From Molanna angustata (taxonomy: Eukaryota > Arthropoda > Insecta > Trichoptera > Molannidae), in the NCBI GenBank assembly GCA_963576475.1, contig OY754972.1, forward strand, positions 31,947,890 to 32,011,889: a stretch of DNA of 64,000 nucleotides, in the 5' to 3' direction. This document shows, piece after piece, positions 11,756-22,201 of the stretch (positions are counted from its first letter, which is position 1; every line of letters starts with the position of its first letter). The position numbers and the translations under genes were made by a program. Below the pieces are notes generated by a model. It did no database searches, had not been told where the DNA came from, and was given only the letters and a program-made list of their open reading frames with translations.

Positions 11756-12452
11756 GAATTAAGGGGGGGATTGCTGCCAACGTACCTATTTTTCAATTTG
11801 ATATACCATCATTATTTCTTATCAAATCGTTTTGAAAAAAATAATTTAGATAGTTTGGATATTAGGTAATAAAAAAAATATACTTTAACTTTTTGATAAT
11901 GTTCTGTATAAATTCTTGTAGAAAAATAATGGCATACCCCGATTTTCAAAGTTTATCATATATTTTTAATAAACTATAAGGCGTAGAGTAATATATATAT
12001 TTAAATTAAAGAATACAAAAATATCTAGAAAAATATGATGTGACGTTGCATTAATGCTTCAGGTTTAGTAAATAAACCTAAAAAAACATTTATTTTCCAT
12101 CCAGTGCCATTGCGTAATAAAAGTTTTTTTTGGTTTATTAACTTAACCTGATGCGTTAATGCAACGTCATATCATATTTTTCCAGGTATATTGTTCTTCT
12201 TTAATTTATAAAAAAAAAATTGATCTGTACCTTATATTTTTTTTAGAAATTTAAGATAAATGTCTAAAATCGGGGTATGCTTACTATTTTCCTACAAGAA
12301 TATATACAGAACATAATCAAAAAGTTAAGGTATATTTCTCTTTATTAATATCCAAACTAACTAGGTTATTTTTTTCAAAATGATTCGTTAAGTAATAATG
12401 ATGGTATATCAAATTGAAAAAATAGGTACGTTGGCAGCAGTCACCCTCTTAA
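11756..12452. mobile_element. Foldback element with ~330-bp inverted arms, possible TTAA target
   Basis: The left arm (11,758-about 12,090) and right arm (about 12,120-12,452) are reverse complements at high identity. Examples are GCTGCCAACGTACCTATTTT against AAAATAGGTACGTTGGCAGC, and TGATGTGACGTTGCATTAAT against ATTAATGCAACGTCATATCA in degenerate form. The outer ends read TTAAGGGGGGG and CCCTCTTAA, so a TTAA target duplication with G-rich ends is possible, as in piggyBac-like MITEs. The central loop is about 30 bp. No coding capacity. Confidence 0.75.
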
Positions 12453-13510
12453 TTATCTATTATTAATTTTCAAATGTAGGTATCTTTGCACTACGACGCG
12501 ACGTAGGTATCATATGAAAAAAAATTATGTCGGATTTTTGATCAACTCCCGCCGCCTCTATGTTACTTTGCAATGCAAAATGTCGCATTGTATGTATCTG
12601 CACAAAGGTAACTTAATAAGCATTGAGTTGCCACGGAGTTGATATTTTTATTTGCCTGTAGTGGGAGACAAAGCGAGGCGAGGGGTCCTTAAAGAGATAT
12701 GCCAGTTACTTATCCTAACAGTCGTATAAATCTGGTTTCGTCTTTATTCTTGTCCGTTGCTGTGTAACTTTATGACAGGTTAAGGGGTCGTTAGGAGGAA
12801 ACCCGAAGTTAATGGGGAGTTAGGAGCGAGAGTAAGTCTCCCAACCCTGGGGGCAATATGAGAAGGACAGAGTCGGCCGATAGGTAATCGCGCCATTCAA
12901 GATTGGTCAACAATTGTTTGCTTATGGTAATTATTGTTGGACGATCGAAATCTACCCGTGATTGAATTTTGTTTAGCTCATATTAATGCTTAGAATAATT
13001 TATTTTATAAATTAAGTAAGAAACTATAAAATTTATTAAAGAAACACTCTGAACCAATTACTGAAAAAAATCATATTTCTTCATAAAAAAAGGATAGAAG
13101 ATTTGAAAAAATATTTCTCCACATATTGGGTTTATAACGACATTTTAAAGCATTTTTGAAATACTTTTTTAGTATTTTTTACATGGATATTCACCCTACA
13201 AACGCAATATAAAGAATTATTTTTTATTATTTTTTTTTATTTTGTCATTAATTTCATTTTATTTTCTACAGTCTTATAACACTTTTGCGTATTTAATTAA
13301 ATTATTTATTCATTATCGGTTGAAAATACATATATGTAGGTACACAGAAAAGTTGAACAAACACATAATCCTAAACCACATCATCTTATCGTTAAAATAT
13401 TTTTATTTTATTCTTTTGAATATGTGTCACATTTTAATGATTAGATGGATAAATAGTTAGATTGCTGTTTGTCTTGCCGCTGTTTTCTGTATACACTTTG
13501 TTGTGTTCTT
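12453..13510. other. Intergenic DNA with a less A+T-rich patch
   Basis: About 12,655-12,900 is distinctly richer in G (CAAAGCGAGGCGAGGGGTCC; GGTTAAGGGGTCGTTAGGAG) and is probably an unidentified old repeat. The rest is T-rich DNA. The frames at 13,242-13,460 and 13,469-13,702 are A+T translations, and the second runs into the next element. Confidence 0.45.
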
Positions 13511-14160
13511 AACCGACTTCTAAAAACAGTGAATTTTTTTCATGTACCGATGTTCAGCTACAACTTTTTACCATGTTGCCCGATTTCGATGATTACTTTT
13601 TTCATTACAGAATGGGTATCTTCCGTTTGTTTCATTTCAATATGGTCAATTTCTGATCATGGGATCTACAATAAAATAATCAAACTCTTCAATTATACAT
13701 AACTTCAGCGATAGTAATTATTTACCACATTTTACTTCTTTGATCATTCCTTTTTTAATAGGAAAGGAGTGCTTCAGACGTTATTTTACAAAAATAAATT
13801 TCATGGAGTTCTGAAAATAGAAGTCACAAGAAAAAAATATCAAACTCTTCGATTTGCTAAGTCGTCTTCACTTAATAATATTTTTATAGCGTCGTCTGTA
13901 TTTGATGAATCTATTTTATTAGAAAGGGATTACTTCTGGGATGGTTCCATCTGAACTAAGAGATTTGATTGTGGAAATTTGAGAAATCATGAAACTCATC
14001 AATTTGCGAAGAATTTGCGTATTATTGTATAGGCGAATTTTATGAAAGATAGGTAATATTACTACACATGTTCATCACACCATGTCCCTCATGGGGTAGG
14101 TCGAGAGAAGCGAACGCCACATATTTTCTATCTTAACACACATTAATTTAGAAGTCGGTT
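13511..14160. mobile_element. Non-autonomous element with AACCGACTTC/GAAGTCGGTT ends
   Basis: Perfect 14-bp terminal inverted repeats: AACCGACTTCTAAA (13,511-13,524) and TTTAGAAGTCGGTT (14,147-14,160). The interior is non-coding; it includes GGGATTACTTCTGGGATGG and AATCATGAAACTCATCAATT. These words and ends match, from memory, an abundant lepidopteran repeat. A second dispersed repeat (about 14,065-14,135) lies inside it near the right end. The two short open frames inside are not genes. Confidence 0.65.
14065..14135 (-). repeat. Dispersed repeat 'CCCTCATGGGGTAGG', nested
   Basis: CATCACACCATGTCCCTCAT followed by GGGGTAGG and GAACGCCACATATTTTCTAT recurs in inverse orientation at 21,140-21,210. 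Weaker pieces lie near 41,276, 44,932 and 47,150. It sits within the AACCGACTTC element. It is a shared repeat, probably a LINE or SINE tail. Confidence 0.6.
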
Positions 14161-14795
14161 TTTTTTATGAAAGATTAGTTTATTCATATTATTATTAGAG
14201 CATGCAGGTACTCTTAATTTGGAGAGTTAACATAACATTTTGTTTTTGTAAATGTAATGAACTGCATCATTAATTTCTCTTCGAGATTCTCGTAAAAAAA
14301 TATATCAAATCATACAATAACCGATGTTTTTTTTAAATTTCCTGATACCGTCCCTGTAAGCAATGTTTTAGAAAAAAATGATAAAACCACGGTTGCGTAG
14401 TCAAGATCGAATAGGACAATGCGACTCTGGATTAATTTGTACAAAAGTGTACGTTCGAAAGGTTTTATTAGGGGCTATATTTCTTTATATGGCGGCTCAT
14501 CATTTAAGACCTTTTGTATGTCATAATATAAAGAGTGTTCAGTTCAGTTCAATCTAGTTAGGAAAATAATAGCATTCTCGACAAATTATGGTTCACTCCA
14601 GTCTCGAGGGATTTTGAACACTTTTACAAACAAATACTTATTTGAGATAATTTACGTTGTCGTCTGGAGAGATTGTTATATCAAATAAACTTTAAAAAAT
14701 CTTTAAATATTGTTGTTTTTTATGATGTTATATTAAAATTTATGCGATACTTAGTTTTAAAAGATGTTCTTTTCAGCAATGTTTGTATTGTTTCT
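14161..14795. other. A+T-rich intergenic DNA, nothing seen
   Basis: No open frame with protein character and no recognised repeat. Confidence 0.5.
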
Positions 14796-14860
14796 ACCTC
14801 TACAACAATCTTGCAACTTGCGCAGGGTGCAAGGAAGTTTTCATTATTATTATAATCAAA
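14796..14860 (+). mobile_element. SINE family B, 3' fragment
   Basis: CTTGCGCAGGGTGCAAGGAA then GTTTTCATTATTATTAT (about 14,817-14,853) is identical to the 3' end of the full-length family B copy at 15,118-15,272. The tRNA head is absent. The tail is an ATT triplet repeat. Confidence 0.7.
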
Positions 14861-15114
14861 ATAAAATCACTGGAGACATAATCTTGTAGCTTTGATTGGT
14901 CGCTTGAGGCTTAGGTATTCTATAATTAATTTACTATTTTTATTGATAGTTACATATAAATATATTCTTTTAGAAATTAATAATCAATAATGATACAATT
15001 TTTATTGAGTGGACCAGTAAAAACCCCATCAATTATTTTACTTAATATTTCATAAAAAGCAATGTAAATTAATGGTTTTTTAATCGATTTTGCACGATAC
15101 ACCTACAACGAATT

Positions 15115-15272
15115 CACCGTGGCACAGTTGGTAAGCCGTTAGGTTTCTGTGCGGGCGTCCTGGGTTAGATTCCCAGCAGAGGAGAAATTTATTTAGATTC
15201 ATTTCCATAAAATTATATAATCTCGCCACTTGCGCAGGGTGCAAGGAAGTTTTCATTATTATTATTACTAAA
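15115..15272 (+). mobile_element. tRNA-derived SINE, family B, full length
   Basis: A tRNA-like head carries an A box (TGGCACAGTTGGTAAGCC, about 15,120-15,137) and a B box (GGGTTAGATTCCC, 15,162-15,174). A short body of about 55 bp follows, then the conserved 3' end GCGCAGGGTGCAAGGAAG with an (ATT)n tail. Total about 155 bp. The same 3' end is found at 14,816-14,853 and, inverted, at 40,980-41,012. It differs from family A in body and tail, so two SINE families share only the tRNA-type promoter. Confidence 0.78.
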
Positions 15273-15385
15273 AAATATTTAATAAACTTGTGCTCTAAAT
15301 ATAAATATATCCGTGCTCTTTTAGTGCATTTAGGACAGCTAATTCCTTTAGTATAGTAAATGGGCTCAACATAGTATAGTACTTA

Positions 15386-15620
15386 CATAGAAACTTATCG
15401 GGACATCTCAAGCACATGGATAAGTACCGGGTTCCTAAGACGATTCTCCTAAACGTGGGAAGGCCCAAATTAAGGTGGGTGGATGGTGAAGAAAGGGTCC
15501 TGAAAGGAATCGGTGTAACTAATTAGACGGTGCGGGCGATGGACCAGGTAAATGGCGGAAAGTTCTTGAGGAGGCCATGGCTCACGATGGCCTGTAGCGT
15601 CATTGGTGATGATGATAATG
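15386..15620 (+). pseudogene. LINE ORF2 C-terminal remnant
   Basis: One plus frame gives HLKHMDKYRVPKTILLNVGR and then PKLRWVDGEERVLKGIGVTN before a stop. After a frameshift, RKVLEEAMAHDGL ends at TAG (about 15,595-15,597). A (GATGAT)-type tail follows (TGATGATGATAATGAT). This is the pattern of the end of a GRPKLRW-type LINE ORF2 followed by its simple-repeat tail. It is strongly 5'-truncated and broken by one in-frame stop and one shift. Confidence 0.68.
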
Positions 15621-16242
15621 ATTTCCTTTAGTTTCACATAAATATCTGATTGACAATCTTCGTATTTTTGAATTTGTATTATACTACTTTTAGGAGTTGT
15701 ATTATGATTATATTAAATTTTGCTTAAGGTGTGTTCCAATTACTTTCTATCTCTAAAATGTTGAAAGACGATATCGCAGGAATTAAATAAATAAAGTAGG
15801 TTTATTAAATATTGCCATTTGTCAAATACAAGATTGATTTACACATCGTTTTAATGATGAACATCGAATAAACTTTACAATTAAATAAAACTTAGAGATT
15901 GCGAAGAATATATCGACCTGGACAGTTGAAAGGGATCAACGCGAATGACGCTGATGGATTAGGTTTTTGTCTCAAAAATTCGAAAATGGGCCGCGCATGC
16001 GCAGCTGCATTGGTAGTAGTCAATTTGACTAGACCGTAAAAACACGCCGGGTCATTTTTACCAATGTCGTATGAGCTATCAAAGTTGACATTAAACGCGA
16101 AAATTTTCAACACAAATAATAAGTAGATAGTATTAAAAATAGTAAGTAGGTACCTATCATACAATTACGTAAATAATATGTTGATAAATCGAATTTATTT
16201 GAAAAATGTGATCAAATTCGAATACATATAGGTACTATTCCT
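15621..16242. other. Intergenic DNA with a less A+T-rich patch
   Basis: A 90-codon minus frame (15,892-16,164) lies here. It has no recognised domain. Part of its DNA (about 16,050-16,110) matches the inverse of 19,115-19,165 (GCGTTTAATGTCAA, then GACATTGG), so it is at least partly a dispersed repeat. I do not call it a gene. Confidence 0.45.
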
Positions 16243-16568
16243 AACCTCAAATGGCAAAGGTGTTGATAAAATTATTCCTGCGACAAATTTCCATTCAATG
16301 TATAAAGCAACTCGCGCACGTGAGTCGCTATTATTAGGTACTAACTAAACCTAACCAAAAAATTAACGAGAATGGAGATTTATGTATTAGATATATACTC
16401 ATCATAGGTAATATTATTTGTTGTCGTATTTTATTACATCCCGCATATTAGTTTTCGGTTAGGTTTAGTTAGTCTTTAACGATAATAGCGACAATAATAG
16501 TTGCTTTATAAATTTAATAAAAATTGGTTGCAGGAAATTTTTTATCAACACCTTTATCACTTGAGGTT
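16243..16568. mobile_element. Palindromic MITE, ~326 bp
   Basis: The left end AACCTCAAATGGCAAAGGTG is matched by the right end CACCTTTATCACTTGAGGTT. Arms of about 110 bp run inward, for example TAACTAAACCTAACC against GGTTAGGTTTAGTTA and GTCGCTATTATT against AATAGCGAC. TA flanks both ends and could be the target duplication of a Tc1/mariner-type transposase. No coding capacity. Confidence 0.7.
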
Positions 16569-17277
16569 ATTATTTATTTATTTATATAAACCCCCTAAAT
16601 GGTCTTTTACTTAGATACACAATTACAAATTATAAAAACATATGTTCAATACACTGAAAAAAATAATTTAACTAAACTGTTCGTTTACCGATATTTTAGC
16701 TAAACTTCTGTAAATAGTAGATAAAGTTTAATCATTACAACTATACCAGTTTGATTGTATGCACTAATCACAGTTTGGTTAAGAAGCCTTATGTCATTAC
16801 TTTCCAAACAGTTTGTTATTATTAATCAAACCAAATTTCAACCATTCTATTTGGTTGAAACAACAAACCGTTTAGTTCTTAGTACAAAACGATGTTGGCT
16901 ATTTTTAACAAACCATAAGGTTAAAAAAGATTTTCAAACAAAATAGTTTTGTTAATCAAAGCTAAATTGGCTTGTTTGTAGTATCTAACGAAAGAGTTCG
17001 GTTAATATTTATCAAATATTTGTTTACTGCCGCACGCACCCTTTGCGTAGGTCGCCATTTGTAATTCATACATAAACGCTTGCCCAGTGACAGTTCTTGT
17101 CCGGTAAAGGTGTTTTATTATTTGTTTAAAAAGTGAATATAAATTGAAGTATTGATGGATACATTGCATTCACTACTATGTAAATTATTGTTCAATCAAA
17201 TGTGACAAACTGTGATTTTGACGTAGTCTAAGTGCTCAATACACATGAAAGTGTAATTTGTGATCATTGTTATGATA

Positions 17278-17345
17278 TAATAAAATATATAATAAAATAT
17301 ATAATAAAATATATAATAAAATAACCTACATATAATAAAATATCT
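17278..17345. repeat. Short tandem repeat, ATAATAAAAT unit
   Basis: Four or five copies of an ATATAATAAAAT-type unit of about 13 bp, inside the TACACTGAAA element. Confidence 0.85.
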
Positions 17346-17892
17346 ATTTATGTTTCTTGTATTAAAATAGATACCTATATTTTAAGGATTTCAATAAAAT
17401 TTACAGTGACATATTGTTTTGAAATCAATGTTATTTTTATTTTAAAATATATGTGCTTCTTTAGTGGTATATTTGAATGATTTTTAATGAAAATAAAAAT
17501 TACTTTTTGTTTGCAAACAACCTTATTTTATTTTAAAATATATGTTTTTGTTTCTTTAGTTTTATATTTACGGGATTTGAATTAAAATCCTTATTATAAT
17601 GAAAATAAATTGATTGTTGAACATTTAATTATATGACTGTTGAAACCAAAACTGTTTGGTTAAAATGACATTATTATTTGACATGATTGAAGAGTTCAGA
17701 TAAAATAGCAAAACTCATTTATTAAATTTACAATCAACTAAATAAATTGACAAACACTTACTGAATATTTTGTTATTTTTAACCAAACAGCTTGTCTACC
17801 TGAGTCAAAATATGGTCATTTTCAACAAAACATTTATCTACCTGTTATTAAAGGTTGGCTAACTACTACAAAAGTATTTTCTTTGAGTCTAA

Positions 17893-18455
17893 CGGTCTTA
17901 CTTATTAGATTTCGTTAATAGCTTACTTAACGCGCAACTAGATAAGCACGACTAAAATAGTTAAGATCGGTATTAAAAAATCTTACTTATAAACGTAGAC
18001 TAAGATATGACTTACTAGTTCACTAAATTGTTTACGAACACCCTCATTTATTTTTTTCATATGGTCACATTGGCTTCACAGATGTCAAAAAATAGAAAAT
18101 TGCATGTAATTTTTGGATAGCTGACATCGAAAAATGAAAACAAAAACCGCGTTGTACCGTGTTGAGTCAAATAAAACACGATTGCGATGAAGAATAACTA
18201 GGAAAATCGTTACAAGTATTAAATTTTTCTGTCAATCTCAAATATGCGTCGGAACATATGTGAAAGATCCGCCATTTTGAAATATTTGTTATGACGCGTT
18301 AGTCAAGCGTTAAACAACCTCTCGACTTGTCTTAACTTGACGAATATGAAATTAAGGCGTAATAAAGATAGTCACGGTTTATAAGTAAACTTTTACGTTA
18401 ATCACGCTCTATTACCAGGTACTATAGATAGTTTACGTTTATAAGTAAGACGGTA
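17893..18455. mobile_element. Harbinger-like MITE, copy 1 (nested)
   Basis: The left end CGGTCTTACTTAT and right end ATAAGTAAGACGG form 12-of-13 matching inverted repeats. TAA flanks both sides (TAA-CGGTC at left, GACGG-TAA at right), which fits the 3-bp target duplication of PIF/Harbinger elements. The interior (CGCGCAACTAGATAAG; TTTACGAACACCCTCATTTA; GATCCGCCATTT) recurs at 29,127-29,656. No coding capacity. It is inserted in the TACACTGAAA element. Confidence 0.7.
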
Positions 18456-18791
18456 AGTACTTACATAGGTTGTTTTTAACCGAACAGCTTGTTTATGTGG
18501 GTCTTTTCAACAAAACATTTGTCTACCTGTTATTGAATGTTTGACTAATTTCTACCAACGTTTTTTGGATGACATAACAAAGAATTTTGTTATAGTTTAA
18601 CAAATATTTAGCAGTGAATAGCCAAATTATATTTTGTTATCATTTAATAAACCTGTTTAATTGTTGACAGCTAAAACAGGATAACCAAACATCATTTAGT
18701 TAAATCAACCAAATGTTTGATAGTCACTATAATTTGGTTGATATTAACATGAAATTATGTTACTATCAACAAAAAATTTCTTTCAGTGTAT

Positions 18792-21011
18792 GTTCATGAA
18801 CCACGAAGCAAAATACATACATACATAATAATAAATAGACAGGTATATATAACAACAAAAAATATCAAGAAACATAATGTATAAATTTGTAAAATACTTA
18901 GGTATATAAGTAGTGAAGTACAATAAAAACAAAATTAAAGAAAAACAAGCAATGGATTAGGCAAAAATAAAAAATGAACAGAAATAAGTTTATTATGTCT
19001 TCGTATTTGTCAAGCCATTTATTTGATCACATTATTCAAATATATTATAAGTATATGTTGACATATTTTTACCTAGTTGTATGATTTTGAAACTATTTAT
19101 TATTATTTATGTTTAAATTTTGGCGTTTAATGTCAATTTTGACAGCTCATCCGACATTGGAAAAAATTACCTGGAAAAAGTATAATTACCTTTAGCTAGA
19201 AACTTGAATTATTCGCGTTTGCGACAAACTCGATTATATTCGAGTATTTTCACGTTTTACAAAAATAACACCGATTTTGGCTATTTCAAAACATTTTCGT
19301 AGGTAACTCAAATTTCTATTCATTAAATACATATATCCAAATTAAAATAAGATAACATGACGATAAGAATTTGTTGACAAAATAAATAAAGCGATATCAT
19401 ATGGATGCCTTATGATAATGTCTATATATAGGTATCTACTAGGTATATACAGTAGGTATACATAGGTTTCAATCCTCATGTACCTAATATGATTTGACAG
19501 ACAGAAGAACAAAATAATGATAATAGAATATGCCGTTTAAATACTGTTTTAATGAAACCCGATAATCGAGGATTTAGAATTGCAATTTTTTATTTCTTTG
19601 TAACCTATATCCTGATTATATTTTTTTACAGAAAGAATATGTCCTTTAAACAAGTGCATCATTATACATTCCCTAAATTAAGCATAAAAGCTTGTGCTAT
19701 AGGCGAACGAAATCGAGGATTCCAACTCCCGACCACTGCCACTATCCATCTGATTATGGGTATATGGAAACTACCTATCATAATTTATAATGAAAAAAAA
19801 ATGTAGATGGTGTTGATTTTTCTTAATTTACATCTGCTGTAGAATATACCTAGTATCAATTTCTTTAAAATGTCACTACTTAACTAAAAAAATAACACCC
19901 ATTTCATAGAAATACAATTTGTCACTATTCTGAATAAAAATAATTCTGCTTTTATAACAAAAATAACACCCCTTTTTAAACAAACAATGCGAATAATAAC
20001 ACCGATTTCTTAAAAATAACACCACTTTTCAGGTCTCTACCCTACATATAGGTATAGCACATTGACTAGCACAGTGGCGTTAGTGAGTGGTGCCATATAA
20101 TTGGTGTTAGAAGATTGAAGAAGTCAAAACCATGAAAAATTTAGACCTGACTCACACTATGGCTTGATAATTTGTCGATATGTTAAGAGAAATAAATTCT
20201 TTTGAATCATACTATTCCCATCTAATCATATCCCACCTCACCTAAAAAACATATAATTTGAATAGAATCCGCTTTTCCCGTGTTATTAACAAGTAGGTAC
20301 CCCATTTTGTAATACATATTGATTTTAATAATATTTATACAATAGCAAGTATGGAGAATTTTTATTGAGGTGGGTGGGTAAACATTTTTATTGATTTGTT
20401 TACCCTTGTGAAATTGTAAATTGAAGACAAATATTATCTAACCGAACCGAGCAATGTATTGTAGGTACATAGGTAGGTATATAGATAGGAACCTATCTAT
20501 CGAGTGTGGAATAAACAAGAGAAAGAGGAAATCACACACAATTTATTACATTTCCAAACGGATATTGTGAACAGGATATTTGAGAAAAAGTGACAACCTT
20601 TTGATAAATTTGTATCGGAGCATCAAATATAAATTTTACGCAAATCTAAACAAGATCTGGTGTGTGTGTGTGTGCGTCTTTTTTCAACTAATGCATACCC
20701 GCACACCTGTCGCTATTTGGCTCACATTTTAGGATTGTGCCGTGATGGTTTGTATTGTAAAATGCCATGCTTATTTTGACTATATAAGTTAAACCTGGTG
20801 GGAACATAAAAAAATCACGGTTAATGTCGTAGGAATAATTGCAATATCCTTACATAACTATATAATGTTAAACATGCGACAAGATATTGTATGAATAAAG
20901 ATTTTTTTTGAAAATATATGAATGTGAAAGATAAAAAGAATCTTTACAATAACATGTGTTCCTTTGGGCCCCTTTGTTTAATAGTTTAGAAATAAATATA
21001 ATTTTATAGGT
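18792..21011. other. A+T-rich intergenic DNA with repeat scraps
   Basis: A dispersed-repeat piece lies at about 19,115-19,165. Several AAATAACACC words lie at 19,260-20,030. A right-end scrap of the CA-repeat element (TTGTCGATATGTTAAGAGAA) lies near 20,170-20,200. A TG run lies at about 20,660. A repeat with CATACCCGCACACCTGTCGC and GTGCCGTGATGG lies at about 20,692-20,750. The 84-codon frame at 19,552 has no recognised domain. Confidence 0.5.
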
Positions 21012-21105
21012 AACGTAATTTTTTTATTTGTTTTGCTTCTCGGGCAACTAACAGGTACTATGTCAAATATTAATTTAACACGCACCCAAAAAAGTTGTCA
21101 CATTT
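21012..21105 (-). mobile_element. SINE family A, 3' fragment
   Basis: GCTTCTCGGGCAACTAACAG and ATTTAACACGCACCCAA (plus-strand reading) match the 3' half of the 45-257 copy. The tRNA head is missing. The A+T tail lies on the left, as expected for minus orientation. Confidence 0.78.
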
Positions 21106-21139
21106 TCTAAATTACAACCTAGATAGAAAATGTGTGTCA

Positions 21140-21210
21140 AGATAGAAAAAATGTGGCGTTCCGTTCTCTCTGCTACCCCATGAGGGACATCGTGTGATGG
21201 TATGTATGTA
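21140..21210 (+). repeat. Dispersed repeat 'CCCTCATGGGGTAGG', second copy
   Basis: AAAATGTGGCGTTCCGTTCT followed by CTACCCCATGAGGGACAT is the inverse of 14,065-14,135. It directly follows the SINE A fragment. Confidence 0.6.
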
Positions 21211-21374
21211 TGTAGTAATAACATCTTTCATATAATACTCCTATGCGTTATACAGATTGCATACGCCTTTGGAATTTTGATGATTTTATCTCATGAGTTG
21301 AACTAAACAATAACTTTCATTGCATCAGAACGCAATGGAAGTTATATGCGTAATCACCTCTGAAGCACTCCCGA

Positions 21375-21500
21375 ACTATAGGTACCAATCGGAAGATAGG
21401 TACCTCATTTCTAATGAAAAAAGGAATCAAAGGAAATCGCTGAACATACAAAAAAAAACTTCACCTTGAATTGATAACATTTTCTCTTTTTCTACGTTTT
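21375..21500 (+). repeat. Dispersed repeat fragment of lepidopteran type
   Basis: ACCAATCGGAAGATAG, then a purine-rich run and AATTGATAACATTTTC, follow the same order as 7,725-7,860. Diverged. Confidence 0.45.
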
Positions 21501-22018
21501 GTAAATGAATAGGTAACACACAGAAAAAAACACACTTGTCAGAAACGTATGTAAATACATAAAGAGAGTGTTGATAATGGTGTTTGTTTCATGCATTCAT
21601 AAAACTAACAGTCTTATCTAATGCTTGTGTTATAGATAAGAACAATAAACGATGCAATGACTTAATTATGGATACGTTATGGATACGTCAAACTAACGTC
21701 AAACTAACCTGTCGTGCATTTTTCCGTCCCGGTATTACAGTTTATTTTTCGCAATAAACTGTGCGTGCAAGGTTCAAATTAAGTGCAAACGGTGGAATAA
21801 GTAATTGTGCATCTTTTGGATTATATTTTTAATTTGGATTATCAATGAGAGGTACGCAATACCATTTTTCATGCACCAAATAATCGTCACAAAAGCAACA
21901 GATATTCATCATTCACAATACGACAGTATAGCTCACTGTAGGTAACAAGAAATCCTTCAATTAAAAAATAATAAAAACTCTTCAAATAAATACAAGTATT
22001 ACGGCGCTCACGCTGTGT

Positions 22019-22107
22019 ACCTTCGTGGCCCAGTTGGTAAAACACCGTACACATTCTACTTCAAAGCGGACTGACTGAGGAGAATCGAGTTCGAATCCCG
22101 TCGAGGA
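22019..22107 (+). repeat. tRNA-like module in the LINE 5' leader
   Basis: An A box (TGGCCCAGTTGGTAAAAC, 22,026-22,043) and a B box (GAGTTCGAATCCC, 22,087-22,099) are followed by T-runs that would stop pol III. It resembles the heads of SINE families A and B but has its own body. It ends about 95 bp before the ORF1 start. It is either a SINE inserted in the leader or part of the element's own promoter region. It is not a functional tRNA: the anticodon arm is not well formed and the A-to-B spacing is stretched. Confidence 0.6.
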
Positions 22108-22201
22108 CAAAAAGTTTTTTGTTTTTTTTTTGTATATATATATATTTTTTTTTTGTTTGTACTGTTAACTTTTGAAGTAATACTTTATTTAAAATATAAT
22201 A

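Larger units (their letters stand above)
16650..18791. mobile_element. Non-autonomous terminal-inverted element (TACACTGAAA ends), interrupted
   Basis: The outer ends TACACTGAAA and TTTCAGTGTA are inverted repeats. Many AACCAAAC/GTTTGGTT words fill the interior. A pair of matching internal segments, 17,770-17,875 and 18,470-18,570 (AACAGCTTGT, then CAACAAAACATTT, then CTACCTGTTATT), flanks a Harbinger-like MITE at 17,893-18,455. TATGTTCA occurs next to both ends and might be an 8-bp target duplication, though spacing makes it ambiguous. The interior also has a short TAATAAAATATA tandem and a ~95-bp direct duplication (about 17,430-17,605). No transposase. The 63-codon frame near 16.8 kb is not a gene. 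Confidence 0.6.

Noticed and set aside
15892..16164. 90-codon minus-strand open frame in less A+T-rich DNA
   Set aside because: Part of its DNA is repeated inversely near 19.1 kb, and no protein family is recognisable. Kept only as a note in the intergenic entry.
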